Below, piece after piece: positions 10,697 through 22,599 of a stretch of DNA of 64,000 nucleotides. A model generated the notes under the pieces. That model was not told the origin of the DNA, did not search any database, and was given only the letters and a program-made list of their open reading frames with translations. How positions within the stretch are numbered: position 1 is the stretch's first letter; each line of letters begins with the position of its first letter. A program made the position numbers and the translations under genes. This DNA comes from Bubalus kerabau (taxonomy: Eukaryota > Chordata > Mammalia > Artiodactyla > Bovidae), in assembly GCF_029407905.1 (NCBI RefSeq), contig NC_073628.1, forward strand, positions 64,240,501 to 64,304,500. Reading direction: 5' to 3'.

Positions 10697-11681
10697 ACGA
10701 CAACTAATTCTAGCAATATAATGCACAGTAGATGACTACAGTTAATAAAGCTGTATTTTACATCTGAAATTCTAAGAGTAAAATTTAAAATTTATATGAC
10801 ACAAAAAATGTGTAACAATGTGAGATGTTACTTGTTAACCAAAATTATTGGAGTCATCATTTGCAATATATACATATAACAAATCAGTATCTGTATATCA
10901 TAAGCTAATACAATGCTATATGTCAATTATATATCAATAATTTGGAAACTAAAGGCAAAGGAGAAAAGGAAAGATATAGACATCTGAATGCAGAGTTCCA
11001 AAGAAAAAGGAGAGATAAGAAAGCCTTCTTAAGTGATCAATGCAAAGAAATAGAGGAAAGCAATAGAATGGGAAGACTAGAGATCTCTTTAAGAAAATTA
11101 GAGATACCAATGGAATATTTCATGCAAACATTTGCACAATAAGGACAGAAAAAGTATGGACTGAACAGAGCAGAAGATATTAAGAAGAGGTAGCAAGAAT
11201 ACACATGAGAACTATACAAAAAAGATCTTCATGAATCAGATAACCACGATGGAGTGATCACTCACCTAGAGCCAAACATTCTGGAATGCAAAGTCAAGTG
11301 AGCATAAGGAAGCATCACTATGAACAAAGTTATTGGAGGTGACAGAATTCCAACTCAGCTATTTTAAATCCTTAAAGATGAAGTTATGAAAGTGCTGTAT
11401 TCAATATGCCAGCAAATTTGGAAAACTCAGCAGTGGCCACAGGACTGAAAAAGGTCGAGGTTTCATTCCAATCTCAAAGAAAGACAATGCCAAAGAATGT
11501 TCAAACTACAACACAATTGCAGTCATCTCGCATGCTAGCAAAGTAATGATCAAAATTCTCTAAGCCAGGCTTCAACAGTATGTGAACCAAAAACTTTCCG
11601 ATGTCCAAGCTGGATTTAGAAAAGGCAGATGTACCAGAGATCAAATTACCAACATCTGTTGGATCATAGAAAAAGCAAGAG

Positions 11682-12068
11682 TTGGAGAAAAATATCTACT
11701 TCTGCTTTATTGACTACACCAAAGCCTTTGACTGTGTAGATCATTACAAACTGTGGAAAATTCTTAAAGTGATGGGAATACCAGACCACCTTACCTGCCT
11801 CCTGAGAAATCTGTATGCAGGTCAAGAAGCCACAGTTAGAACTGAACATGGAACAACAGACTGGTTTCAAATTGGGAAAGGAGTATGTCAAGGGTGTATA
11901 TTGTCACCCTGCTTATTTAACTTATATGCAGATTACATCGTGGAATATGTTAGGTTGGATGAAGCACAAGCTGGACTCAAGATTGCAGGAAGAAACATCA
12001 ATAATCACAGATATGCCGATGACACCACCCTTATGGCAGAAAGTGAAGAGGAAATAGTCCCTTTTTGA
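11682..12068 (+). pseudogene. BovB RT core, open across the catalytic motifs
   Basis: A 128-residue open frame holds motif A CFIDYTKAFDCVDH, motif B GVCQGCILSPCLFNLYAD and motif C RYADDTTLMAES in one frame without stops. This is the best-preserved RT palm in the window. It is still a pseudogene: stops lie upstream (near 11560 and 11650), and the frame ends at IVPF just after motif C where the normal reading frame is lost. Protein function is not expected. Confidence 0.88.
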
Positions 12069-12145
12069 AAGTGAAAGAGCAGAGTGAAAAAGCTGGCTTA
12101 AAACCCAACATTCAAAAAATGAAGATCATGGCATCTGGTCCCATC

Positions 12146-12390
12146 TGTTCAGTTCAGTCACTCAGTCATGTCCAACTCTTTGTGACCACATGGACTGCAG
12201 CACAATGGGCTTCCCTGTTCATCCACCAACCCCCAGAGTATACTAAAGCTCATGTCTATTAATTCTGTGATGCCATCCAACCATCTCATCCTCTGTTGTC
12301 CCCTTCTCCTCCCTCCTTCAATCTTTCCCAGCATCAGGGTCTTTTCAAATGAGACACTTCCTCACATCAGGTGGCATCACTTCACACCAT
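12146..12390 (-). mobile_element. BovB 3' fragment nested in BovB
   Basis: Reverse BovB tail (tgttcagttcagtcactcag) within the forward BovB. The 7-bp target duplication tcccatc is exact (12139-12145; 12391-12397). Removing it rejoins the host element across cccatc/aattcatgg. Confidence 0.9.
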
Positions 12391-13318
12391 TCCCATCAAT
12401 TCATGGCAAATAGATGGGGAAACAGTGGAAACAGTGAGAGACTTTGTTTTCTTGGACTCCAAAATCACTGTGGACGGCGATTGCAGCCATGCAATTAAAA
12501 GTTGCTAGCTCCTTGGAAGAAAAGTTATGGCAAACCTAGACACCTTATTAAGAAGCAGAGACATTTATTGCTGACAAAGTTCGGTCTAATCGAAGCTATG
12601 GCCTTTTCACTAGTCATGTATGGATGTGAAAACTAGTTGGACCAAAAAGAAAGCTGAGCTTTTGAGCTGTGGTGTTGGAGAAGACTCTTGAGGGTCCCTT
12701 GGACAAGGAGATCAAACCAGTCCATCCTAAATGAAACCAGTCCTGAATTTTCATTGGAAAAACTGATGCTGAAGGTGAAACTCCAATACTTTGGCCACCT
12801 GATGTGAAGAAATGACTCACTGGAAAAGACTCTGATGCAGTAGGAGAAGGGGACAACAGAAGATGAGATGGTAGGATGGCATCACAGAATTAAGATGAGA
12901 TGGTAGGATGGCATCACAGAATCAATGGACATGAGTTTGGCAAGCTCTGGGAGTTGGTGATGGACAGGGAAGCCTTCATGGTGCAGTCCATGGGGTCAAA
13001 TAGATTCAGATATGACTCAGTGACTGAACTGAACTGAAAATTGGCATAAAATTAAGAATTGAAAAATATAGCAAGCATAAATGCATAAAGTTAATTATTT
13101 TAATATTAGAAAATTCAAATATATTGGAACTTCATTAGCAAGATAAAAGTATCAAAGAAACCAAAGTAAAGAAATAAGCAATTCAAAAATTTTTTAAGTA
13201 ATAAGAAATAACTCAATTATATTAAACATGAGAAACATTAAATAAGTTAACAAGGTAAATTGCATGAATGTATTATGTGTTTATTACTAAGAATTAGAGA
13301 TGCTTGCAAACATGATTA

Positions 13319-13640
13319 GGGCTTCCCTGATAGTTCAGTTGGTAAAAAAATCTACCTGCAATGCAGGAGACCCTGGTTTGGTTCCTGGTAAGGGAAGACC
13401 CATTGGAAAAGGGATAGACTACCCACTCCAGTATCCTTGGGCTTCCCTTGTGGCTTAGCTGGTAAAGACTCTGCCTGCAATGTGGCAGACCTGGATTTGA
13501 TCCCTGGGTTGGGAGGGTCTCCTGGAGAAGGGAAAGGCTACCCATTCCAGTATTCTGGACTGGAGAATTCCATGGACTGAATAGTCTATGGGGTTGCAAA
13601 CAGTCAGACACAACTGGATGACTTTCACTTTCATGAACAT
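13319..13640 (+). mobile_element. Bov-tA with duplicated tRNA head
   Basis: Two successive tRNA-type heads are visible: gcttccctgatagttcagtt at 13321 and gcttcccttgtggcttagct at 13441. Each is followed by a ctgcaatg...ggtttggttcc-like B box and the cccactccagtat or cccattccagtat block. Only the second unit has the Bov-A 3' end (gcaaacagtcagacacaact). It may be one SINE inserted into the body of another. Confidence 0.85.
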
Positions 13641-13975
13641 GAATAATTTGGGGGAAATACTATTTAAATTAATAAAGATATAAAAATGCAAGTAGATAAA
13701 ATATTTTTATCATGATAAATGTCATATTTTGTCATTTGTCAAATTAATTTCATACTAATTAGTCAAAATTTTATATATATTAGAGTACTATCCTACCCAA
13801 GATAAACTTTAAAAAATACTGAGAGCAATAGTATGTTTCTGCACTACAATTTCTAATAGCCTGGTATGTTTGCAGATGCAGTGAAAGTATTAAGACAATT
13901 CCCAAAGTGTGTAACTTTTTAAATTTGTTTATATCCTTGAAGATATTTTTCCACATAAAATATAAAAAATGATAA
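13641..13975. other. Unassigned AT-rich spacer
   Basis: Very AT-rich, no coding signal. It may be old L1 sequence too decayed to place. Confidence 0.4.
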
Positions 13976-13979
13976 AAAG

Positions 13980-15715
13980 ATATGCTATATTTTTGGACTG
14001 GAAAAATCAATACTCTAAAAGTGACTATACTACCTAACACAATCTAGAAATTCAATGCAATCTTTACCAAATTATCAATGGCTTCTTTCATAGAAGTATT
14101 ATGATAAATTGCAAAATTTCTATAGAGACACAAAAGACTCCAAATAACCAAACAATCTTAGGAAAGAAAAAACAGGTGAGGCATCAGGCTCTCTGACTTT
14201 AGACTATACTACAGTCATCAAAACAGTATGATACTGGCACAAAAAAAGAGAAATAAAGATCAATAAAACAGGATAGAAAGCCCAGAAATAAACCCATGCA
14301 CATATGGTCAATTAATCTATGCCAAAGGAGACAAGACTATACAATGGAGAAAAGACAACCACCCCAGTAAATGTTGCTGGGGAAATGGGACAGCTACATG
14401 TAAAGCAATGAAAGTATAACATTCTTTAACATAATACACAAAAACTCAAAATGGATTAAAGAACTAAATTTAAAATGGAATATCATAAAACTTAGAGGAA
14501 AACAAAGGAAAATTTGATATAAAACATGAAATTTGACATATATCAAATGATATCTTTTTTAATCTGTCTCCTAGAGAGCAATGGAAATAAAAACAAAAAC
14601 AAGTGAGATCTAGTTAAATTCAAAAGCTTTTGCACAATAAAGGAAACCATAAACAAAAGGAAAAGACAACCCACAAATAGGAGAAAATTTTGCAAACAAT
14701 GCAACCAGCAAGGGGTTAATCTTCAAATACAAATAATTCATGCAGGTCAATATCAAAAAAAGAAAACAAACAAACCAATCAAAACATAGTAGAAAACCTA
14801 TAGAGACATTTCTCCAAAGAATACATGCAAATGGCCAGGAGGCATGTGAAAAGATGTTCAACATCTTTTCTTGATGTTCAACATCAAAACTACAATGAGA
14901 TTATCACCTCACAGGGTCAGAATGACTATCGTCAAAATATCTACACACAATAAACGCTGGACAGGGAAAAGGGAGCCCTCTTGTGCTATAGCTGAGAATG
15001 CAAACTGGTAAATCCATGTGGAGAACAGTATGGCGTTTCCTTAAAAAACTAAAAAATAGAGTTACCATGTGATCCAGCAAACTCATTCTTCAGCATATAT
15101 CTAGAGAAAAACATGGTTTAAAATAATACATGAACCCTAATATTCACTGCAACACTGTTTAGAATAGTCAAGACACAGAAGCAAGATAAATGCTCATTAA
15201 CAGATAAATGAATAAAGGAGATACACATACACATTGGAGTATTACTCAGGCATAAAAAAGAACAAAATAATGTCCTTGCAGCTACAGAGATGGACCTGGA
15301 GATTTTCATACTAAACAAAGTAAGTCAGACAGAGAAAGACAAATATCATATGATATTGCTTATGAGTGTAATCTAAAAGAGTTGATATAATTGTACTTAT
15401 TTACAAAACAGAAACAGTCACAGGCTCAGAAAACAAACTTCCAGTTGCCAAAGGGGAAAGTGGGAGTTGAGGGATAGATTGAGATTTTGTTATTGACATA
15501 TACGTACTATTACATTTAAAATTGATAACCAACAAGTACCTGCTGTACAGCACAAGGAACTATACTCAATTTTCTCTAATAACCTAAAATGGGAAAATTA
15601 TTGAAAAAGAATAGGTGTATATATATATAACTGAATTACTTTGTTGTACACCAGAAACTAATACATTGTAAATCAACTATATTCCAATTTAAAATAAATA
15701 TTAAAAAATAAAATG
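13980..15715 (+). mobile_element. L1 LINE, ORF2 C-terminus and 3' UTR
   Basis: Forward L1. The ORF2 end (PDFKL-like region near 14190, then cagtatgatactggcac) runs through the C-terminal coding region (accatgtgatccagcaaact near 15064) to the 3' UTR with aactaatacattgtaaatca and an A-rich end. No large insertion interrupts it. Stops and frameshifts are common. Confidence 0.87.
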
Positions 15716-16141
15716 AACCCAAGTTAAAGTGGAACATAATTTTTTAATTTCCATTTCTATATATCTCTTTCTTAGTAGTACTTTTGATTCCAGGTAACAT
15801 CAGCATTATTTTATAAGACATGGAATATAACTTATTTCCTAATATAGTTTTGCATAGTGTTTGAAATATATAGTACTAATATTTAATATATTATCATTAA
15901 AAAACACAAATTGATTTTTAAAATAGATACAAAGATAAGCTTTCCTTCAACATTCACTTGAACTAAGAATATAATCATTTACAGTGTAAAATATATTTAT
16001 TGTTACAATATTTTCTCATATAGCTATACCTATTTTGTTTGTAGACATTTACTTTGCAATTTTTTTAACTTTTGAGTTTATTTGGTAATGGAGAAAAAAA
16101 ATTGAATCAGTTAAGGAATGAACTTTATAAAATGCATGAAT
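15716..16141. other. Unassigned AT-rich spacer
   Basis: No ORF of note and no recognised repeat. Confidence 0.45.
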
Positions 16142-16951
16142 ACATGGACTTTTGTCAGCAAATTGATGTCTCTGCTTTTTAATATGCTGTCTAGATTTTA
16201 AATTGTGGTGCTGGATAAGACTTTTGAGAGTCTCTTGCATAGCAGGGAGATCAAATCAGTCAATACTAAAAGAAATCAACCCTGAATGTTCATTGGAAGG
16301 ACTGATGCTGAAGCTCCCATACTTTTTGCACCTGAGGCAAACAGCCAACTCATTGGAAAAGACCCTGATGCTGGGATGGGTTGAGGGTAAGAACTGAAGG
16401 GGGTAGCAGAGGAGGAGACGATTGGATGGCATCACTGACTCAATGGAGATGAGTTTGAGAAAACTCCAGGAGATAGTGAAGAACAGAAAAGCATGGCCAA
16501 CAGAGGTCTGTCTAGTCAAAACTATGGCTTTTCTAATAGTCATTTATAGAAGTGACAATTGGACCATAAAAAAGTTGAGCGCCAGAGAATTGATGGTTTT
16601 GAACTGTGGTGTTGGAGAAGACGCTTCAGAGTCCCTTGGACTGCAAAGAGATCAAACTAGTTAATAAGGAAATCAGTGCTGATTATTCACTGGAAGGACT
16701 GATGCTTAAGCTGAAGCTCCAGTACTTTGGCCACCTGATGCAAAGAACTGATTCAATGGGAAAGACCCTGATGCTAGGAAAAATTGAAAGCAGGAGGAGA
16801 AAGTGATGACAGAGGATGAGGTGTTTGGTTGGCATCACTGACTCGATGGACATGAGTTTGAGCAAGCTCCGGGAGTTGGTGATGGACAGGGAAGCCGGGC
16901 ATGCTGCAGGGTATGGGGTTGCTAAGAGTCAGACACAAGTGAGTGAGTGAA
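16142..16951 (+). mobile_element. Rearranged BovB 3' fragments with inverted 5' piece
   Basis: Three BovB blocks: 16142-16196 reverse (tctctgctttttaatatgct), 16203-16497 forward but lacking the terminal tail, and 16498-16951 forward with the tail (gagtgagtgaactgaac). The reversed leading piece followed by forward sequence fits 5' inversion during insertion. The tail-less middle block abuts a second partial copy. Confidence 0.82.
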
Positions 16952-18479
16952 CTGAACCTCATGCTAGTCTACTGTTTCCAGTCTCTCAGTCTTTCAAAGC
17001 TTTGCTTCAATACACATTATTCTAGATGATCACATTTGACTGTGTAAGTATGCCACTGATTGATCACTGAGTGCCAACATTTATCAAGTTTCTTTACTGA
17101 AACTGGATCCTCATTTCCAACAAAACTAACTGATTGGAAACCAATACAAATCCCTACCCCTAAATGTTTATTGTCCTAATTTCTATATTAATAAATATTC
17201 TTAATTACAGATAACATATATCACTCTTAATGCATATAAAGGAATTTAATGAATATGTGTGTATGTACTTGAAGATATACATATAAACATATACATAATA
17301 AACATGTATTAATATAATCTTCCAGGATCAGTGAGAGGGTTAAAATATCACTAACCTAAGTCTCCAGGAAGCACACCACATTAAAAAAACAAATGAAAAA
17401 AAGAATATGCTATCCAGTAAGCTACTGCCACTGCTGCTACGTATAACCTAAAATCAGGAAACTTTTCCTTAAAACTTTTGATGTCAGAACTATGCTGATT
17501 TTTTCCAAAATTAATATGAGCAAAATTTGTGTTTTTTTAATGTTCTCCTCTCTGAATGCTTCAGTTGCAAATAAAGCCTGCACAAATTCATCCACCTTGT
17601 AAATTAAAGTCTTAGTTGCTCAGTGGCATCTGCATTGCAGGCAGATTTTTACAGTCTGAGCTTACAGACCTTAAAATACTAACTTTATCCCAAGTATCAT
17701 AGGATGCAAACCTTTGAATGTTAGAAATAGTTTAGAAGGAAACTGGACAAAATAAATAGTATCAGACACACTTATGTACTTGTGATTTTTATGTATTATG
17801 AAATATTTTCCAAGATAGAAATTACTGATTACTTAGAACTTATACTAAATGCTATAATAATTTATATTTCCACTAGCAGTATGTTAATATTCCCTTTTCC
17901 CACATTTTGTGTTATATAGACCATCTTATAATGTTCAAAATCCTGGTAGCTATAAATTGTTGCTAAAGTAATCAATTATTTTTGTCATATATATCTATAT
18001 CTATCTATAGGTATATGTCATATATATCTATATCAGATACTTTCAACAAAATTTTTCTGTTATTTATGAAAGTTTAAAAAATCCTTTTGTCAAAACTTGT
18101 CAATTAGTATAGATGTTAAAAGTATATCAGTATGTGTGTATAAGCTTTTAAAAAACTACAATTTATCTACAAAATTATTTCTTGTCTTATTCATAATTTG
18201 AAATGGAGGTAGCAAATTGTATTTATATTTTTGCTTTATTTTCTCTATTAGTTAAAAATTATTTTCTCCTTCTCTTTGACTTGGCAGAATGAGTAGCATA
18301 CTGAAGTGAGAAGACATCATTCCTTTTTCTTTTGTAAGACATGACATTTTTGGTCACAATATAGCTAATGACACATGAGTGCAATAACATCAATATAGAA
18401 GTCTTGAGATTTCAGAATAAAGGGCAAATGGAGAATAAATAAGCCATGGATAATATTGAATATGTATTCAGACTGCACT
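16952..18479. other. Mostly unassigned AT-rich region
   Basis: No exon-like ORF. A Bov-tA remnant (about 17606-17668, minus; tgcattgcaggcagattttt) is the only repeat I place. A local direct repeat of gtcatatatatctatat occurs twice at about 17984-18035. Confidence 0.5.
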
Positions 18480-20140
18480 GTAAAACCAGGCCAATGAAAT
18501 AGTATGGTACTGACATAAACAGAAACAGATCAGTGCAACATGATAGAACAGAAATAACCCCAGACACTTGAGATCAATTAATCTTTGACAGAGGAGACAA
18601 GACTGGGAAACAAGAATGGGAAACAAAAAACCTCTTCAGCAAGTCTTGCTGAGAAAGTTGGACAGCTGCATGGAAATCAGTGAAATTAAAGCATGTGCTC
18701 ACACCATACGCAAAAACAAACTCAAAATGCCTTAAAGATTTAGACATAAGACAGGGCACCATAAAACTCCTAGAAGAGATAATAGGCAAAACATTCATTG
18801 ACATAAATCAAACCACTGTTTTCTTATGGCAGTCTTCCAATGCAATAGAAATAAAAACAAAAATGAATGAATGGGACCTATTTATAAGCATTTGCACAGC
18901 AAAAGAAACCATAAACAACAAAAAGATAACCTACAAACTGGGATTGTCTTGTCAATGAGATTGACAAGAACTTAATTTCAAAAATATGAAGTCAGCTCAT
19001 ACAACTTAACAGCAAAAAATCAACCCAAACAAAAAATTAAGAGAAGACCTAAACATTTCTCCAAAGAAGACATGCAGAAGGTTAATATGCACATGAAAAG
19101 ATGTTCAGCATCACTAAATATTAGAGAAATGAAAATCAAACCTACAATGAGGTGTCATCTCACACCTGTCAGAATGACCCTCATTAAAAATTCTAGGAAT
19201 AAAAAATTCTGGAGAGGGTGTGGAAAAAAAGAAACCTCAGACACGATGGGTGGGAATGTAAATTGGTGCAGATTTCTCAAAAATTAAATACAGAATTTCT
19301 ATATGATCTGGAAATCCCATTCCTGGGCATATATTTAGACAAAATTACATTCCTCAAAATACATGCATCCTTATATTTGTAGCAGCACTATATTCACAAT
19401 AGTCAAGATATAGAAACAACCTAAATGTCCGTCAACAGATGAGTGGATAAAGATGTGGTACATATGTACAATGGAATATTACTCAACCATAAAAAAGGAT
19501 GAAATAATACCATTTGCAGCAACATGCATGGATCTAGAGATTATCATACCTAGTGAAGTAAGTCCGAAAGTGAAAATGAAAGTGAAGTCGCTCAGTCGTG
19601 TCCGACTCTTTGGGACCCTGTGGACTGTAGCCCACCAGGCTCCTCTGTCCATGGGATTCTCCAGGCAAGAGTACTGGAGTGGGTTGCCATTGCCTTTTCC
19701 AGGGGATCTTCATGACCCAGGGATAGAACTCAGGTCTCCTGCATTGCAGGTAGATGCTTTAACCTCTGAGCCACCAGGGATGCCCAGAAAGAGAAAGACA
19801 AATACCAAATGATATCACTTATATTTGGAATCTAAAATATGATACAAATGAACCTATCTATCAAACAGAAACAAACTCACAGACATGGAGAACAAAGTTG
19901 TGGTTGCCAAGGAGGAGAGAGGGTGGGGGAGGAACAGACTTGAGGTTTGGGGTTAGCAGATCCAAAATATTATATATAAACAATGAGTCTACTGTATAGC
20001 ACATGAAACTATATTCAATATCCTGAGATAAACCATAATAAAAAGAATATTAAAAGAATGTGTGTGTGTATATACACTTTTCTGTACAGCAAAATTAACA
20101 CAACATTGTAGATCAACTACACTTCACTAAAAATTAAAAA
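18480..20140 (+). mobile_element. L1 LINE, ORF2 C-terminus and 3' UTR, split by a SINE
   Basis: Forward L1 pieces at 18480-19570 and 19785-20140. The translation near 19072 ([19 protein letters not shown]) and near 19453 (MWYICTMEYYSTIKKDE) matches the conserved L1 ORF2 C-terminus. Interrupting stops are present. The 3' UTR ends with cattgtagatcaactac. Confidence 0.88.
19571..19784 (-). mobile_element. Bov-tA SINE, minus strand
   Basis: Full reverse Bov-tA ending in the tRNA head complement ctctgagccaccagggatgc. It is flanked by near-identical ccgaaag (19564-19570) and cagaaag (19785-19791), and the L1 sequence is continuous across it. Confidence 0.92.
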
Positions 20141-20452
20141 ATTATATTAGAATATTCTCTAACACTATATGTAAAACTAAAGTCATAATGGATTAAAGAC
20201 CTAAATATAGAACAGATACCATAAAACTATCAGAGGGAGAAAAAAAAAAGTAGGCAGAACACTCTTTCAAGTAAATTGCCACAATATTTTTTTTCATCCA
20301 TCTCCTAAAGGACATGAAAGCAAAAGTAAATGGGACCTAATCTAACTGAAAAGATTTGCACAGCAAAGTAGACTATTGACAAAACAAAAGCACCACCTAT
20401 TGAATGGGAGAAACTATTTACAAATAATATGACTATCATCATTCCCAATAAG

Positions 20453-20715
20453 GGAAGGCAATGGCACCCCACTCCAGTACTCTTGCCTTGAAAATCCCAT
20501 AGACAGAGGAGCCTGGTAGGCCGCAGTCCATGGGGTGGCTAAGAGTCGGACACGACTGAGTGACTTCACTTTTACTTTCATGCATTGGAGAAGGCAATGG
20601 CAACCCACTCCACTGTTCTTGCCTGGAGAATCCCAGGGACGGGGGAGCCTGGTGGGCTGCTGTCTATGGGGTCGCACAGAGTCAGACATGACTGAAGTGA
20701 CTTAGTAGTAGCAGC
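20453..20715 (+). mobile_element. BOV-A2 SINE
   Basis: Two Bov-A units joined at atgcattggagaaggcaatg (about 20580), ending gacttagtagtagcagc. Inserted in old L1. Confidence 0.92.
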
Positions 20716-20725
20716 ATACCACATA

Positions 20726-20790
20726 TATGGTGTGCTGCAGTCCATGGGGTTGCAAAGAGTCAGACATGACTGAGTTAGTAAACAACAACA
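20726..20790 (+). mobile_element. 65-bp Bov-A 3' end insertion
   Basis: Only the last part of a Bov-A unit (gtgctgcagtccatggggtt to gactgagttagta plus acaaca). A perfect 10-bp duplication ataccacata at 20716-20725 and 20791-20800 shows it inserted independently of the BOV-A2 beside it. Confidence 0.85.
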
Positions 20791-20860
20791 ATACCACATA
20801 ATTATAATTTCCCCATAAATAACTTCTACAACATCTAAAAAAAATACAACTCAACATCTT

Positions 20861-21092
20861 TTTTTTTTTAATTTTTATTTTATTTTTAAACTTTATAAAA
20901 TTGTATTAGTTTTACCAAATATCAAAATGAATCCGCCACAGGTATACATGTGTTCCCCATCCTGAACCCTCCTCCCTCCTCTCTCCCTATACCATCCCTC
21001 TGGGTCGTCCCAGTGCACCAGCCCCAAGCATCCAGTACCGTGCATCGAACCTGGACTGGCAACTCGTTTCATACATGATATTATGCATGTTT
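20861..21092 (-). mobile_element. Young ruminant L1 3' end, minus strand
   Basis: Starts with a T-rich stretch (A-tail complement), then the low-divergence 3' UTR block gtatacatgtgttccccatc. The 14-bp target duplication caactcaacatctt is perfect (20847-20860; 21093-21106). Strong 5' truncation leaves about 230 bp. Confidence 0.92.
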
Positions 21093-21615
21093 CAACTCAA
21101 CATCTTAAAAAATACAACTCTATTAGAAAATGAACAGAGTAATTGAACAGATATTTTTTAGTGAGAACATGAAGACGGTCAAAAGACACATGAAAAAATT
21201 CTCAACATTGCTCACAATCAGTGAAATTCAAGTCTTAACCATAAGATATTGCCTCACACCTGTCAGAATGGTTATCATCCAAAAGATCACAAATAACAAA
21301 CATTGTCAACAATGTGGGGAAAAGGGAACCCGTGTACATTGTTGGTGGAAATGTAGGTTGGTGCACCCACTATGGAAAATAGTAAGGATGCTCCCCAAAG
21401 CTAAATATAGAATTACCATATGATCCAACAATTCAAAGGAAAACACTAATTCAAAATATATACAATCCAACATTCACAACAGCACTATTTACAGTTGTCA
21501 AGAAATGGATACAGCCTAAATGTACATCAACAACTGATTGGATAAATAGATGGATAAATAAGATGTGTATTCCATACACAAGAGTAGCATTCCTTTGAAT
21601 AGAAATCCAAGGTAA

Positions 21616-22460
21616 TTTTTCTTCTTCTTCTGTATGTAAGGTTTTTTGTTTTTGTTTTCCCCTAGCATTGTATAAGTTTTTCTTTTTGTCTGGATTTTAA
21701 GCAGTTTGAACCCAATTTGTTGATTCAGTTCTGAATCTGAGGGTATTTATCTTGCTTGTTTTCTCTGAGCTTCCTGAATGAGTTGTCTGTCATTAATTTT
21801 GGAAGAATTTTAGCCTTTATTACTTCAAATACTTCTACCCATTTCTCTCTTTCATGTCTTCTTGTATTCTCATGACATACGTTACACTTTTTGTGATTTC
21901 CCCTTAGTTCTTAAATATTTTATTCAAAATTTTGATTCTTTTTTTCTCTTTGCATTTAAATTTTGAAAGTTTCTACTGGTATATCCTCAAGCTCATGGAT
22001 TCTTTCCTCTCCACATCTAGTCTGCTGATGAACCATCAGAGGCATTCTTTACTTCTCTTAGTGTTTTTGATTTCTAGCATTTCCTTTATATTCTTTTTTG
22101 AGTTTTTGGGTTTTTTGATTTTGCATCTCTCTGCTTGCATTATTCATATTGTTCTTGCATGGCTTCCACTTTTTCTATTTGACCTCTTAACATATTATTC
22201 ATGCTATTTAAAAAATTTTATTTGAAAACACAAAAGTCTCTGAAATATCTGCTTTTAGCTTTAATATTCTCTTTGATTCATTAAACAGTGTTGTTTGCCT
22301 TTGTAGGTTGTCTTTTGATAGTTCTGTTTGAAAGTTGAACCTGATGTATCAGATAAAAAGAACTCAGATAGACAGACCTTTAGTGTGAGTTGACAGGCCA
22401 CATTTACTATGAGCTTCAGCTATGGTATTAGAGGCTAAAATGTCCTCCGGTGTCCTGGTT
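21616..22460. mobile_element. Ancient L1 5'-region-like sequence
   Basis: Pyrimidine-rich sequence with phrases such as tctactggtatatcctcaag and gcatttcctttatattcttt that I associate with old mammalian L1 5' ends. Orientation and exact family are uncertain, and no usable ORF exists. Confidence 0.4.
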
Positions 22461-22599
22461 TTTGTATTTCTTGTTGTCTTTGGCTTTTCCCAAGTAGACA
22501 AAAACTGAAGGAGCTTATTACCACCAGATATGCCTTACAAGAAACACTAAAGGGTGTTCTTTGAGTGGAAGCAGAACTTTACTAATTAACATTATAAAA

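Larger units (their letters stand above)
10046..10942 (+). mobile_element. Second L1 3' UTR, split by two insertions
   Basis: Old L1 3' UTR sequence at 10046-10153, 10343-10490 and 10697-10942. It ends in ctatatgtcaattatatatc, typical of L1M-type 3' ends. It repeats motifs already passed in the preceding L1 (cttatatgtagaatctaa against ctatatgtggaattta), so it is a separate copy. Confidence 0.72.
10943..13039 (+). mobile_element. BovB LINE, about 1.85 kb, with a nested BovB
   Basis: Forward BovB from the region upstream of the RT core to a canonical tail (gactgaactgaactgaaa). It carries a nested reverse BovB at 12146-12390 and a 32-bp tandem duplication at 12861-12922. The 5' end is truncated, and there is no full endonuclease domain. 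Confidence 0.92.
20141..21615 (+). mobile_element. L1 LINE 3' region, split by three insertions
   Basis: Forward old L1 at 20141-20451, 20791-20860 and 21093-21615. Translation near 21130-21423 gives ORF2 C-terminal signatures such as LTPVRMVIIQK and [14 protein letters not shown]. It hosts BOV-A2, a 65-bp SINE end and a young L1 end. Confidence 0.85.

Noticed and set aside
21932..22225. 97-codon hydrophobic ORF resembling a membrane protein
   Set aside because: T-rich ancient L1-like sequence gives Phe/Leu/Ile codons in any frame; no family match.
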